Positions 1 through 8,227 of a DNA stretch of 64,000 nt are shown one piece after another. Every line of letters begins with the position of its first letter. The stretch's first letter is position 1. Location: contig NC_013799.1 in NCBI RefSeq assembly GCF_000010785.1, positions 992,001 to 1,056,000 of the forward strand. The letters are read 5' to 3'. Origin of the DNA: Hydrogenobacter thermophilus TK-6. GTDB taxonomy: Bacteria > Aquificota > Aquificia > Aquificales > Aquificaceae. The notes beneath the pieces are model-generated. The model saw only the letters and a list, made by a program, of their open reading frames with translations, ran no database searches and was not told the origin of the DNA. Position numbers and translations under genes: made by a program.

Positions 1-1103
1 AGGAGAATGTAAGCACCATCACGCAAAGCTTGGCACATATCCTGAGAGGATATGAGAACATAAAGATGTTTTCTTCTGAAAGAAAATTCTCCCAGTGGTT
101 TGATGCTTCTAACGAGAGGGTCTTTAGGGCAAGTATGAAGTCTGTTGTGTACTCCACCGCTAACTCCATCTTCAATTACACCTTTGGATACATAATAGTT
201 TCTGCCATAATTTTGTACGGAGGCATAAGGGTGGTGCAGGGTGGGCTAACTCCAGGTGATTTTGTCTCTTACCTGACTGCTCTATTTTTACTTCATCAGC
301 CTTTATCGGAAGTCCAAAAGGGTTTGATGGAAGTAAGAGCCGGCATTCCCATACTGAGTAGGATAAGGGAACTTTTGCACATACCGCAAGAGACATCTGG
401 AAGCATAACTTTTAGGGGTTTGAAGGAAGGTATCAGTGTAAAGAACCTTAAGGTAAATGTGGAGGACCAGCAGATTATAAAGGGTGTGAGTTTGGAAATA
501 AAAAATGGTGAGAAGGTGGGCATTATAGGTCATACAGGCTCTGGAAAGACTACATTTTTGAGGGTTCTTGCAGGGCTTTTGCCTTATGAAGGGAGTATAA
601 GATACGACGGTAAAGAGCTAAAAGACATAGAAAAAGAAAGCTTTAGAAAGATGGTGGGGTTTTTCACACAAGAACCTTTTATTTTTGCCGGCAGTGTAAG
701 GGAAAACCTGCTTATAGCAAAAGAAAATGCCAGCGACGAGGAGCTTTGGAAAGCTCTTGACCTTGCCCTCTGTGATTTTGTAAAAAGCCTTGACCAAGTT
801 ATGGAAGAGGGTGGGAGGAACTTATCCGGGGGTGAGATGCAAAGACTCGCCCTCGCAAGACTCTTTTTAAAAAATCCTGATATAGTCTTTCTTGACGAGG
901 TCACCTCCGCCATGGATGTAAAAACAGAGGAGATGGTTTTAAAAAACATCTTTGAATTTTTTAAGGATAGGACGGTCATATTGGTAGCTCACAGATTTTC
1001 TAATGTGCTTATGTGTGATAGAGTTTTGGCTTTTAAGGAAGGTTATCTGATAGCTCAGGGTGAGCCTGAAGGGGTGATAAGGCTCTTTCTTCAGAGCCCG
1101 TAA
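1..1103 (+). CDS. ABC transporter, fused permease/ATPase, 3' part
   Basis: This is the C-terminal part of an ABC exporter half-transporter; the reading frame is open to the left window edge, so the true start lies outside. About 130 residues of the transmembrane domain are visible, followed by a complete nucleotide-binding domain: Walker A GHTGSGKTT, signature LSGGEMQRLALAR, Walker B IVFLDEVTS and the H-loop AHR. Such proteins dimerise in the inner membrane and export lipids, peptides or drugs. The substrate cannot be read from the sequence. An MsbA-like lipid role would fit the convergent lipid A gene lpxI, whose 3' end overlaps this one by 13 bases, but that is only inference. Confidence 0.85.
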   Translation, partial: ENVSTITQSLAHILRGYENIKMFSSERKFSQWFDASNERVFRASMKSVVYSTANSIFNYTFGYIIVSAIILYGGIRVVQGGLTPGDFVSYLTALFLLHQPLSEVQKGLMEVRAGIPILSRIRELLHIPQETSGSITFRGLKEGISVKNLKVNVEDQQIIKGVSLEIKNGEKVGIIGHTGSGKTTFLRVLAGLLPYEGSIRYDGKELKDIEKESFRKMVGFFTQEPFIFAGSVRENLLIAKENASDEELWKALDLALCDFVKSLDQVMEEGGRNLSGGEMQRLALARLFLKNPDIVFLDEVTSAMDVKTEEMVLKNIFEFFKDRTVILVAHRFSNVLMCDRVLAFKEGYLIAQGEPEGVIRLFLQSP

Positions 1104-1873
1104 AGAGCTATGCCACTCTCTTTTGCAAGACTTATGGTTTTCTCCATATCAAGCATGTATATCTTGCCAGCTTCAAGAAATATGGCATCCCCTTTTATCT
1201 TTTTTACCGCTTGTACCGTTAGGGGTCCTATAGTAGGCACATCTATGCGAAAGTCCTGAGACCTTCTGGCAACCTTTATAACTCTACAGTTCTTTCCGGC
1301 AAGTTTTCCTGCTCTCTCTATAGCCTCCTGCGTTCCCTCCATAGCTTCCACACTCACCACCGATTTGTTCTTCACCACTATAGTTTGGCCTATGTCAAGG
1401 CTGGCTATCTCCTTAGCTATAGAAAAACCCCAAAGGCCATCTTCCATAGCTTCTGGCGAAGGTTCCAAAAAACCTATCTTTCCACTCTTTGCAAGTATGC
1501 TCTCAAGGTAAGGTTTTGGGTCTATAAACTCAAAACCTCTCTTTTCAAGCTCCTGTATGAAGGACGTGATTATTGTCTGCGGTCTTTTGTCTTTTGCCTT
1601 TCTAAGTATGCTAAGGGCAATACTGTCAAAGGTAAAAAAATGCGAAAATATAAGCCTATGTTCAAATTTGCCCAGCATCACTATCTTTTTGATTCCTTCC
1701 CTTTCCAGCAGTTTTATAAGCTTGCCCACATGGCCCAGAGGAAGGTATTCATCAGCAAAAGCGGTAGTTATGCCCTTTACACCTACTGTAAAGACCTCTA
1801 TACCTTTCTTGCTGGCTTCCTTTTGAAAAATTGCAGGAAGCTCACCCCAACCTGCTATTAAACATACCTTCAT
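1091..1873 (-). CDS. lpxI: UDP-2,3-diacylglucosamine pyrophosphatase LpxI
   Basis: Predicted lipid A pathway enzyme that cleaves UDP-2,3-diacylglucosamine to lipid X and UMP, replacing LpxH in many bacteria. The protein is 260 residues, the usual LpxI (formerly DUF1009) length. It opens [13 protein letters not shown], a glycine-containing N-terminal motif of the family, and has the C-terminal segment [14 protein letters not shown] chose the ATG at 1873 because it overlaps the folE stop as ATGA; the frame extends further upstream, but only through folE sequence. It is probably cotranslated with folE. Assignment is by family resemblance of the whole protein. Confidence 0.85.
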   Translation of the reverse strand: MKVCLIAGWGELPAIFQKEASKKGIEVFTVGVKGITTAFADEYLPLGHVGKLIKLLEREGIKKIVMLGKFEHRLIFSHFFTFDSIALSILRKAKDKRPQTIITSFIQELEKRGFEFIDPKPYLESILAKSGKIGFLEPSPEAMEDGLWGFSIAKEIASLDIGQTIVVKNKSVVSVEAMEGTQEAIERAGKLAGKNCRVIKVARRSQDFRIDVPTIGPLTVQAVKKIKGDAIFLEAGKIYMLDMEKTISLAKESGIALYGL

Positions 1874-2430
1874 TCCCTTCCCCTTTTTATGAGCTTTAAA
1901 AACTCCTCCCTTGTTCTTATGTCGCTCAGGAAAATGCCCCTTAAGGCGGAGGTGGTGGTAAGGTGCCCCGGAGATATAACTCCCCTCATGGACATGCACA
2001 GGTGTTCCATCTCCAAAACCACAGCCACACCTTTTGGTTTTAGTTGCTCCATCAAAAAGTCCGCTATCTCGTTGGTGAGCTTTTCCTGAAGCTGAGGTCT
2101 TAGAGCAAAGGCTCTTACAGTCCTTACCAGCTTGGAAAGACCGCAGACTATCCCGTCGGGTATGTAGGCAACATGAGCCTTGCCAAAGAAGGGCAGAAGG
2201 TGATGCTCGCAGATGCTGTATATGTTTATGTCTTTCACAAGAACCATCTCGTTGTAAGAGCCAAACTCTTCAAAGAGCTTAAAGTCAAACTCTCTCATGC
2301 TGTCAAACTCTTCCCACATACGGGCTACCCTGTCGGGTGTCTCTTTCAGACCTTCCCTGTTGGGGTCTTCACCTATGCCTTCCAAGAAAAGCCTCACAGC
2401 TTGCTTTATCTTTTCCCTGTCCACAGCCAT
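1870..2430 (-). CDS. folE: GTP cyclohydrolase I
   Basis: Catalyses GTP to 7,8-dihydroneopterin triphosphate, the first step of folate (and queuosine) synthesis. At 186 residues it has the normal length. The zinc site is visible as Cys-Glu-His-His in [11 protein letters not shown] and the second cysteine in EHLCMSMRG. The GTP-binding region GLSKLVRTV and the C-terminal TTSALRGIF are typical. It is the first gene of a short minus-strand pair with lpxI (4-base overlap). Another folate gene, folK, lies at 61.6 kb, and a queH gene at 21-22 kb would use the queuosine branch. Confidence 0.96.
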   Translation of the reverse strand: MAVDREKIKQAVRLFLEGIGEDPNREGLKETPDRVARMWEEFDSMREFDFKLFEEFGSYNEMVLVKDINIYSICEHHLLPFFGKAHVAYIPDGIVCGLSKLVRTVRAFALRPQLQEKLTNEIADFLMEQLKPKGVAVVLEMEHLCMSMRGVISPGHLTTTSALRGIFLSDIRTREEFLKLIKRGRE

Positions 2431-2472
2431 AGTGGTTTTTAATTATAAGCAGAATGATTTAAAATTAAAGCT

Positions 2473-3342
2473 ATGAACATTGGTGAGTTTTTAAGGGAGT
2501 ACAAGCTTTCCCTTGGGGACAACTTCCGTCTTTTGCTGGAAAGTCTTGGGTTTTACCATGAAAGGTATGTGAGAGATATAGAGAATAGGATAGGTGAGCC
2601 TGCCAAGATGTCCAAGTCTAAGGGCAACACGGTAGACCCTGAGGAAGCTATAAAGACCTACGGAGCGGATACGGTAAGACTTTACATACTCTTTGCAGCA
2701 CCTGTGGAGAAGGATTTTGAATGGACTGATGAAGGCGTGCAGGGGGCTTATAGATTTTTAAAAAGGCTCTGGAACTTCTTCCACCAGCACCTTGAAAAGA
2801 TAAATGTAAATTACAAAAGGGAAGACCTTGCTCATTTGGATGAAACAGCAAGAGAATTAAGAAGAAAAACCCACCTGACCCTGAAAAAGTACCTTGCAGA
2901 CATGGAGGACCTCTCCTTTAACACAGCTATAGCAGGTATTATGGAGCTTTTGAACACTCTTGAGGGCTTTAAGCTTCGGACAGATAGCCACTATAAAGTT
3001 CTCAGGGAAGCTGTGGAGATACTTCTTTTCATGCTTTACCCCATAACACCACACATATGCGAAGAGCTCTGGAGTGCCTTAGGATACGAAAAGTCTATGG
3101 CTTTTTATCCTTTCCCACAGCCTGATGAGGAAGCCCTCAAGACGGAGAGCATTGAGATACCCGTGCAGATAAACGGAAAGCTAAGAGCTGTTATAAAGAT
3201 CCCTGTAGAAGCGGATGAGGAAACGGTAAAGTCCATTGCTCTCTCTGAGGAGAAGGTAAGAAAGTTTTTAAACGGCAAAGAGATCAAAAAAGTCATCTAT
3301 GTGAAAAACAAACTTCTTAATCTGGTGGTCAAGGATGGATGA
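2473..3342 (+). CDS. leuS: Leucyl-tRNA synthetase beta subunit (split LeuRS)
   Basis: C-terminal third of leucyl-tRNA synthetase as a separate 289-residue polypeptide. It contains the catalytic KMSKS loop (AKMSKSKGNTVDP, about residue 45), the anticodon-binding helical domain and the C-terminal tRNA-binding domain. The HIGH motif and editing domain must be on an alpha subunit elsewhere. Aquifex aeolicus LeuRS is known to be an alpha-beta heterodimer with a beta chain of just this size, so this is a natural fission rather than a truncated gene. The ATG at 2473 lies 42 bases from the divergent folE start, without a strong ribosome site. It meets the convergent DUF29 gene 7 bases downstream. Confidence 0.95.
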   Translation: MNIGEFLREYKLSLGDNFRLLLESLGFYHERYVRDIENRIGEPAKMSKSKGNTVDPEEAIKTYGADTVRLYILFAAPVEKDFEWTDEGVQGAYRFLKRLWNFFHQHLEKINVNYKREDLAHLDETARELRRKTHLTLKKYLADMEDLSFNTAIAGIMELLNTLEGFKLRTDSHYKVLREAVEILLFMLYPITPHICEELWSALGYEKSMAFYPFPQPDEEALKTESIEIPVQINGKLRAVIKIPVEADEETVKSIALSEEKVRKFLNGKEIKKVIYVKNKLLNLVVKDG

Positions 3343-3349
3343 GCTTTTT

Positions 3350-3850
3350 CTAAGAGCTTCCTTTTAGCTCCTTTTTTAAATCTCTACTCATGGCTTCTTC
3401 GTAAGTGTAAGGGCATTTTTCAGGAATGTTAAACTTTTCAGGGTCGTAGTCGTTATCTTCAAGCCAATACTCAAGTTCTCGTCTGGCATGCTTCCATGCG
3501 GTAGTCAACTCAAGAGGCAACTTGCTTCTCAAACTGGGATACATATCAAACACCTTTAATATCTCCTTTCTTGCGTTTCTGATGCTCTTTATCCAAGTCG
3601 AGCCTACATCTTCACCACCTGCCAAGTTTTTAAAGTTATCCCACTTGTAAAGGTGCTCCAAAATGACCGCCAAGTAGCTTATGCACGCTTTGAGGTCAGA
3701 CCTCCCCATATCCTCTATCTCCTCTAAGAGGTTCTCCCAGTCTACGAGGTCATAAGCTTTCTCCTTAAGAAGCTGCAGGTTTATCTCAACCCAAAGTGGA
3801 AAGTCCTTATCATACAGCTCCTTTAGCTCTTCCTTACTAAGCGTCCTCAT
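3350..3850 (-). CDS. DUF29 family protein
   Basis: Protein of 166 residues of the DUF29 family, common in cyanobacteria and thermophiles and of unknown function. Family marks are the opening LYDKDFPLWVEINLQLL, the central LLEEIEDMGRSD and the RREL-W motif near the end (HARRELEYW). It is mostly helical, with no signal peptide or membrane segment. The frame runs upstream to 3973, but the family begins at MRTLSKEE, so I place the start at 3850. That leaves 22 bases to the divergent small membrane protein gene. Confidence 0.8.
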   Translation of the reverse strand: MRTLSKEELKELYDKDFPLWVEINLQLLKEKAYDLVDWENLLEEIEDMGRSDLKACISYLAVILEHLYKWDNFKNLAGGEDVGSTWIKSIRNARKEILKVFDMYPSLRSKLPLELTTAWKHARRELEYWLEDNDYDPEKFNIPEKCPYTYEEAMSRDLKKELKGSS

Positions 3851-3872
3851 AGTGTAAAATATATGCAATAAG

Positions 3873-4064
3873 ATGGATAGTATTTTAGCCTGGCTTTTCT
3901 TCTTGGGAAAACTCCTTTTGCTGATGCTGCTGCTAGGTATTCCACTAATTTTGATCATAGTATTCTTAGCCAATGCAGTTTATAAAAGGATCTCTCCCAA
4001 ATACGAGGAATTCAGAGAAAAGAGAATGAAGGAGCTTAAAGATAAAGATCAATCAAAGCCATAG
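3873..4064 (+). CDS. Small single-pass membrane protein
   Basis: A 63-residue protein with one strongly hydrophobic segment (about residues 5-35, rich in Leu and Ile) followed by a charged tail (YKRISPKYEEF, then Lys/Glu/Asp). This predicts one membrane helix and a short soluble tail. The family is not recognised. It is divergent from the DUF29 gene and its last 16 bases overlap the convergent pentapeptide-repeat gene. The clean hydrophobic-then-charged composition suggests a real gene, but the assignment rests on composition only. Confidence 0.55.
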   Translation: MDSILAWLFFLGKLLLLMLLLGIPLILIIVFLANAVYKRISPKYEEFREKRMKELKDKDQSKP

Positions 4065-4627
4065 CTCTCAAACTCATCCCAAGATTTAGATGAGCTTTTT
4101 CCGCTCCAAGGCTTTTTACCGTAGAATATAGAGCCTTCATCTTTAATGTGGTCAAAGGTGGTATTTATAAAGCTCACCTTCCTGAGGTCCGCATGTGATA
4201 CATTAACGCTTTTTAGCAGTGCATCCTCAAATGTGGAGGATTTGACAAAAGACCTTTCAAAGGAGGAGTTGGATATAATGGTTTTCCTGAACTCACCGTC
4301 AGGTATCTGGCAATCGGAGAGGTCGCATCCATCTATAAGGCACTCTTGAAAACGCACCTGCCCCATAAAAGCTCCGAAAAAGGAAGATTTAGTAAGAGTA
4401 CACTTTATAAACTTTGCTCTCTGAAGGTTGGCATGGTTGAAAGTGCATTCTTCAAGTATGCAGTTTTCAAAAACCGCTTCCCCCAGAAAGCTATCTGAGA
4501 AGTTAATGCCTCTTAGGGTACATCCTACAAATTTGGCACAGGTGAGAGTGGAAGCGCAAAAGCTTCCACCTTCCAGAACTAAATCTCTAAACTCTCTGAA
4601 GGAGAGGTCAACGTTCTCGTAGTTCAT
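4049..4627 (-). CDS. Pentapeptide-repeat protein
   Basis: A 192-residue protein built from A(D/N)LXX-like pentapeptides: stretches such as CTFNHANLQRAKF, SHADLRKVSF and CDLSDCQIP repeat with a Leu/Phe every five residues, with many Cys and Ser. These repeats fold into a right-handed quadrilateral beta-helix. Functions range from DNA mimicry (gyrase protection) to unknown structural roles; nothing here points to one. The start overlaps the korB stop by 4 bases (ATGA), so it is probably translated from the korAB message. Confidence 0.85.
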   Translation of the reverse strand: MNYENVDLSFREFRDLVLEGGSFCASTLTCAKFVGCTLRGINFSDSFLGEAVFENCILEECTFNHANLQRAKFIKCTLTKSSFFGAFMGQVRFQECLIDGCDLSDCQIPDGEFRKTIISNSSFERSFVKSSTFEDALLKSVNVSHADLRKVSFINTTFDHIKDEGSIFYGKKPWSGKSSSKSWDEFESYGFD

Positions 4628-5511
4628 AAAGCTTTTGGCTTACACATATCTATGAGTTCTTGCACATCTTCCACCTGTTTGTACCTTCTCTTCACGGACT
4701 GCATCCTGTCTTCGTAGGTTTCCAGCTCAGCTTTGTAAAATACGCCTATAGGTACTGGAGCGTTCGGATCGTGATAGTGGTCAAGGTCATGGAAAGCAAG
4801 TTCAAGAGCCTTTCTGTAATCGGATGGGTCGTGTCCCTGCTCGTTTATGTCCTTCACCTTACCCTTATAGTACTGGAAGGTGTCCACTTTGTTAAAGGTG
4901 GGGCAGGGAGATATCACATTTACAAAGGAAAAGCCTTTATGCTGTATAGCTTGCTTTATCACCTCTGTCATGTGCTTGAGATTGCCCGCATAAGTCTGTG
5001 CAACAAAGGTGGCACCGTAGGAGAGCATGGTGGCTATGGGGTTTACAGGTCTGTCTATGGAGCCGTAAGGTGTTAGGGAGCCGTAAAGTCCTTCCCTTGA
5101 AGTTGGAGAAACTTGATTTTTGGTAAGACCATAAACCTGATTGTCCATACATATGACGGTTATGTCTATGTTTCTGCGTGCTGCGTGTGGGTTGTGTCCC
5201 GCGCCTATGGAGAAGAGGTCTCCGTCGCCCGTTTCCACTATGACGGTAAGGTCCGGCCTTGCCAGCTTTATGCCTACAGCTACTGGGATAGCTCTTCCGT
5301 GCAGTGAATGCACCGAGTAGTTTTTAACAAAGAGGGGAAGCCTTGAGGAACAACCTATACCGGATACGGAAACTATGTTTTCAGGCTTTAATCCAAGCTC
5401 CGAATAAGCTCTAGTTAGAGCCGCCACCACACCAAAATCACCGCATCCCGAACACCAGGTGGGTTCTACATCGCTCTTGTAGTCTGCAGGTTTTAAGTGA
5501 ACTTCTAACAT
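4624..5511 (-). CDS. korB: 2-oxoacid:ferredoxin oxidoreductase beta subunit (KorB)
   Basis: TPP-binding beta subunit of a two-subunit 2-oxoacid:ferredoxin oxidoreductase, 295 residues. It has the first [4Fe-4S] cysteines in WCSGCGDFG, the TPP/Mg motif GDGDLFSIGAGH with VICMDNQVYGLTKNQ, and a later cysteine in SPCPTFN. With KorA it would carboxylate succinyl-CoA to 2-oxoglutarate with reduced ferredoxin in the reverse TCA cycle. H. thermophilus has a characterised korAB of this layout. It follows korA after 13 bases, with a clear AGGAGGTG ribosome site. The 2-oxoglutarate rather than pyruvate specificity is inferred from the neighbouring for cluster and the fused KorA. Confidence 0.9.
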   Translation of the reverse strand: MLEVHLKPADYKSDVEPTWCSGCGDFGVVAALTRAYSELGLKPENIVSVSGIGCSSRLPLFVKNYSVHSLHGRAIPVAVGIKLARPDLTVIVETGDGDLFSIGAGHNPHAARRNIDITVICMDNQVYGLTKNQVSPTSREGLYGSLTPYGSIDRPVNPIATMLSYGATFVAQTYAGNLKHMTEVIKQAIQHKGFSFVNVISPCPTFNKVDTFQYYKGKVKDINEQGHDPSDYRKALELAFHDLDHYHDPNAPVPIGVFYKAELETYEDRMQSVKRRYKQVEDVQELIDMCKPKAL

Positions 5512-5524
5512 ACTTACACCTCCT

Positions 5525-7348
5525 TTAAATTAGTCCGTAAGCCTTTTCGCCGTAAAGGTTTGCAGGTGTAAATTTGCCCTCCTCAATGTAAGAGTTCTCC
5601 AGTACATACTCTATAAACTCCTCTATCTCCCTCGGTATAAAGGGTTCTCCCCTGTATATGCAGTAGCTTATAGGTCTTATACGCGTTTCAGCCCTAAGCA
5701 CAGTTGCAAGCTGACCGCTGTAGTTACTCTCAGGCATGATTATTCTCCTACAGCTTTTTGCAAAGTTTTCCAGTATATCCACCCTGAGTGGCCAGAGGAG
5801 CTTGGGATACAAGGCGTTTATTTTTCTACCTTTGCTCCTTAGTCTCTCAACAGCCTCCTTTGTAGCGGATGCGGTAAGACCCCAGGATATGATACCTATG
5901 TCAGCCTTCTCAAAGGGTGCATCCATCTCGTAAAACTTTTCCGCATCTTCCCTCAGGAGCTTTTCCATCTTCTTAAACCTTTTGTCCATCTGCCATGTTC
6001 TTATGTCAGGTCTGTTTCTTGGGTCTGAGTTTTCTTGACGCTCAAGCCCCGTTATGGCGTGTATGGCGTTGGGGTCTCCGGGTACACCCATAGGCGTTAT
6101 GCCGTCCTCGGTAAAAAGGGCATACCTAAGAAATCTTCCAGCTCTTCTGAACTTACCCTCGGGGTCATCTTCTGCATTATAGACCCATCTGTTTATCACC
6201 TTAATGTCCTTTACCTTTGGAGTAGGGAAGGCTTCCGCTCTCAGAGAAAGGGATGCATCCGTCAGAACTATAACGGGTATCTGATACTTTTCCGCCAGAT
6301 TGAAAGCCTCCACAGTAAGGTAAAAGCTCTCTTCCACATTGGTGGGAGCAAGCACTGCCCTTGGTATCTCACCGTGCCCTGAGTATATGGCGTGGTAGAG
6401 GTCTCCCTGTTCGTGCTTGGTAGGCATACCCGTTGCAGGTCCTACCCTCTGCACATCCACTATCACTATGGGAAGCTCCGTCATACCTGCGTAAGAGATA
6501 AACTCCGTCATAAGGCATAATCCCGGTCCGGAGGTGGCGGTCATAGCTTTTACGCCTGCAAAAGAAGCCCCTAAAGCCATACCGAGGGAGGCTATTTCAT
6601 CCTCAGCTTGATAGAGCCAACCTCCCACCCTTATGAGGTCTTCTACTATGTAGTTTCCTACCGTCGTTGCCGGCGTTATGGGATAAGCTGCATAAAACTT
6701 ACAGCCTGCCACCACCGCACCCTTGGCTATTGCCTGATTGCCCTCCATGATTACCACATCTTTTGGTTCCTTTGCAGGAGGGAAAAGGTATCCATCCAAT
6801 TTCTTTATATTCTCCCTGACATAGTTTATACCCGTCTCCAGAGCCTTATAGTTTAGTTCTATTATCTCCTGTCCCTTTCTTAAAAACTTTGCTTTTATTG
6901 AGTCTTTTATAGACTGCACAGGTATATCAAACAGCCCACAGAGAACACCCAGAGCTATTACATTCTTTGTTATGTAAGCCTTCATTATGTCCTTTGCCAG
7001 ATGGGAGAGGGGAACCGGATACATGACCACACCCTCGTGCTCCTCCGGCTCAAAATCCGAAGAGTCATAAACGAGCACCGTACCCGGCCTTAAATGCTTC
7101 CTGTTAAATTCGTAAGCCTCACCATTAAAACAGCACAGAATGTCAAAGCCATCTCCTGTTGTGTAAAGCTTTTTGTTGGAGACTCTGATGGTGGACTGGG
7201 CATACCCACCCTTTATCTCCGCGGGGAAGCTCTTAAAGTTAACCACATAATAACCAGCCCGTGCTGCAGATTCCGTCAAAAAATCCCCGGCGGATATAAC
7301 ACCTTCACCACCTTCACCACCTATTTTGATGGTCAAATCAAACGCCAT
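5525..7348 (-). CDS. korA: 2-oxoacid:ferredoxin oxidoreductase alpha subunit (KorA)
   Basis: Fused gamma-alpha subunit of the two-subunit enzyme, 607 residues. The N-terminal ~190 residues are the gamma domain (IGGEGGEGVISAGDF and KSFPAEIKGG). The alpha domain follows, with GNQAIAKGAVVAGCKFY, the AYPITPAT signature and TSGPGLCLMTEF. The pair makes 2-oxoglutarate from succinyl-CoA and CO2 with reduced ferredoxin. An AGGAGG ribosome site precedes the ATG, and an extended -10 (TGGTAAAAT) lies about 43 bases upstream. It is transcribed divergently from forDABGE, which encodes a second enzyme of the same predicted activity. Confidence 0.92.
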   Translation of the reverse strand: MAFDLTIKIGGEGGEGVISAGDFLTESAARAGYYVVNFKSFPAEIKGGYAQSTIRVSNKKLYTTGDGFDILCCFNGEAYEFNRKHLRPGTVLVYDSSDFEPEEHEGVVMYPVPLSHLAKDIMKAYITKNVIALGVLCGLFDIPVQSIKDSIKAKFLRKGQEIIELNYKALETGINYVRENIKKLDGYLFPPAKEPKDVVIMEGNQAIAKGAVVAGCKFYAAYPITPATTVGNYIVEDLIRVGGWLYQAEDEIASLGMALGASFAGVKAMTATSGPGLCLMTEFISYAGMTELPIVIVDVQRVGPATGMPTKHEQGDLYHAIYSGHGEIPRAVLAPTNVEESFYLTVEAFNLAEKYQIPVIVLTDASLSLRAEAFPTPKVKDIKVINRWVYNAEDDPEGKFRRAGRFLRYALFTEDGITPMGVPGDPNAIHAITGLERQENSDPRNRPDIRTWQMDKRFKKMEKLLREDAEKFYEMDAPFEKADIGIISWGLTASATKEAVERLRSKGRKINALYPKLLWPLRVDILENFAKSCRRIIMPESNYSGQLATVLRAETRIRPISYCIYRGEPFIPREIEEFIEYVLENSYIEEGKFTPANLYGEKAYGLI

Positions 7349-7390
7349 AAGCTACCTCCTAACAGAAGAATAATTTAAAAAGTAAGCAAT

Positions 7391-7399
7391 ATTTTACCA
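7391..7399 (-). promoter_or_regulatory. Putative extended -10 of korAB
   Basis: On the minus strand this reads TGGTAAAAT, an extended -10 of sigma-70 type, about 43 bases before the korA ATG. No good -35 is visible. Just upstream lies the near-palindrome CGATAAATATCA (7414-7425), which could bind a regulator. Confidence 0.4.
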
Positions 7400-7437
7400 G
7401 ATTTAGATCATTACGATAAATATCATATCTTTTCCAC

Positions 7438-7465
7438 TTGACAGCCTACTGTCTCATGCTAACTT
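7438..7465 (+). promoter_or_regulatory. Putative sigma-70 promoter of forDABGE
   Basis: TTGACA at 7438-7443, a 16-base spacer and TAACTT at 7460-7465, about 30 bases before the forD ATG at 7496, which has a good GGAGGT ribosome site. The -35 is perfect and the -10 only moderate. Confidence 0.5.
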
Positions 7466-7495
7466 TTTGTTAACTCAGAAGCAAGGAGGTAAAGC

Positions 7496-8209
7496 ATGTC
7501 AATGGAAGTAGTTCCGGGACCTGCAGGTTATATACCAACACCACCTGCCTTTGAAGGCGTTGAGCTACCACCTCCGGGTAAGGCTCTTCTTTATGGAAAA
7601 ATAGTGGACGAAGAGACCGCAATGAGGGAGGCAGCAAAGGCTATGCTCACTCGCAGAAATCCCACCATATTCCCGGGACCTTTAGTTCTCTGGGGATGGA
7701 ATGCCAGCGCTATGGAGAAGGCAAAAGCGGTGCTGGAGCTGGCCATGGAGATACCCAACTGCAGGATAATACCCATGCCCGACTACAGACCCAAATATCC
7801 CAAGATAGACCCGGAGGCGGAGATAAACCCTAATCATCCCAACCTCACCATTCTTCACAACAAGATTGAGGCTGCTATATTTGTAGGTATACATTGTCAC
7901 TATGCCAACCTGAGTTTGAGGATGATAAGAGCGGGTACTAACTGCTTTACCATAGCTCTCTGCGCGGAGATGGGACACGAAGATGCCATGGTTTCCCTCA
8001 GGGACCAGCACGCGGAAGAGATAAGAAGGTTCAGAGATGTGCTGGTTCAGGTGAGAGAGGAGCTTGGTATCAAGTGGGAGCCAAAGCTTCCACCTGAAAA
8101 CCCATCGTTGCCACCAGAAAACTACGAAACCCTTTCCGTTGTAGATTACGGTGAATACTCTTACTTGCTCATACCCAGAAGGGGAGAGCATATAACAGAA
8201 AGTGAATAA
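7496..8209 (+). CDS. forD: 2-oxoglutarate:ferredoxin oxidoreductase delta-type subunit (ForD)
   Basis: First gene of a five-gene cluster in the order D-A-B-G-E described for the five-subunit 2-oxoglutarate:ferredoxin oxidoreductase of H. thermophilus. The 237-residue protein has a proline-rich N-terminus (GPAGYIPTPPAFEG) and a core (NPTIFPGPLVLWGW, HNKIEAAIFVGIHCHYAN) resembling accessory subunits fused or linked to pyruvate oxidoreductases and to a CO dehydrogenase-associated domain. There is no cofactor motif. Its exact role in the complex is not clear from the sequence. A GGAGGT site lies 6 bases before the ATG. Confidence 0.85.
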   Translation: MSMEVVPGPAGYIPTPPAFEGVELPPPGKALLYGKIVDEETAMREAAKAMLTRRNPTIFPGPLVLWGWNASAMEKAKAVLELAMEIPNCRIIPMPDYRPKYPKIDPEAEINPNHPNLTILHNKIEAAIFVGIHCHYANLSLRMIRAGTNCFTIALCAEMGHEDAMVSLRDQHAEEIRRFRDVLVQVREELGIKWEPKLPPENPSLPPENYETLSVVDYGEYSYLLIPRRGEHITESE

Positions 8210-8227
8210 AACTTTGGAGGTAGTAGC

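Noticed and set aside
1385-1861. An open frame opposite lpxI on the plus strand
   Set aside because: A shadow of lpxI with odd composition and no ribosome site or family match.
2473-3342. A leuS pseudogene (short, KMSKS part only)
   Set aside because: Length, start and domain content match the natural beta subunit known from Aquifex; the frame is clean.
7414-7425. A firm Fnr site between korA and forD
   Set aside because: The half-sites differ from TTGAT/ATCAA, so it is only noted as a near-palindrome.
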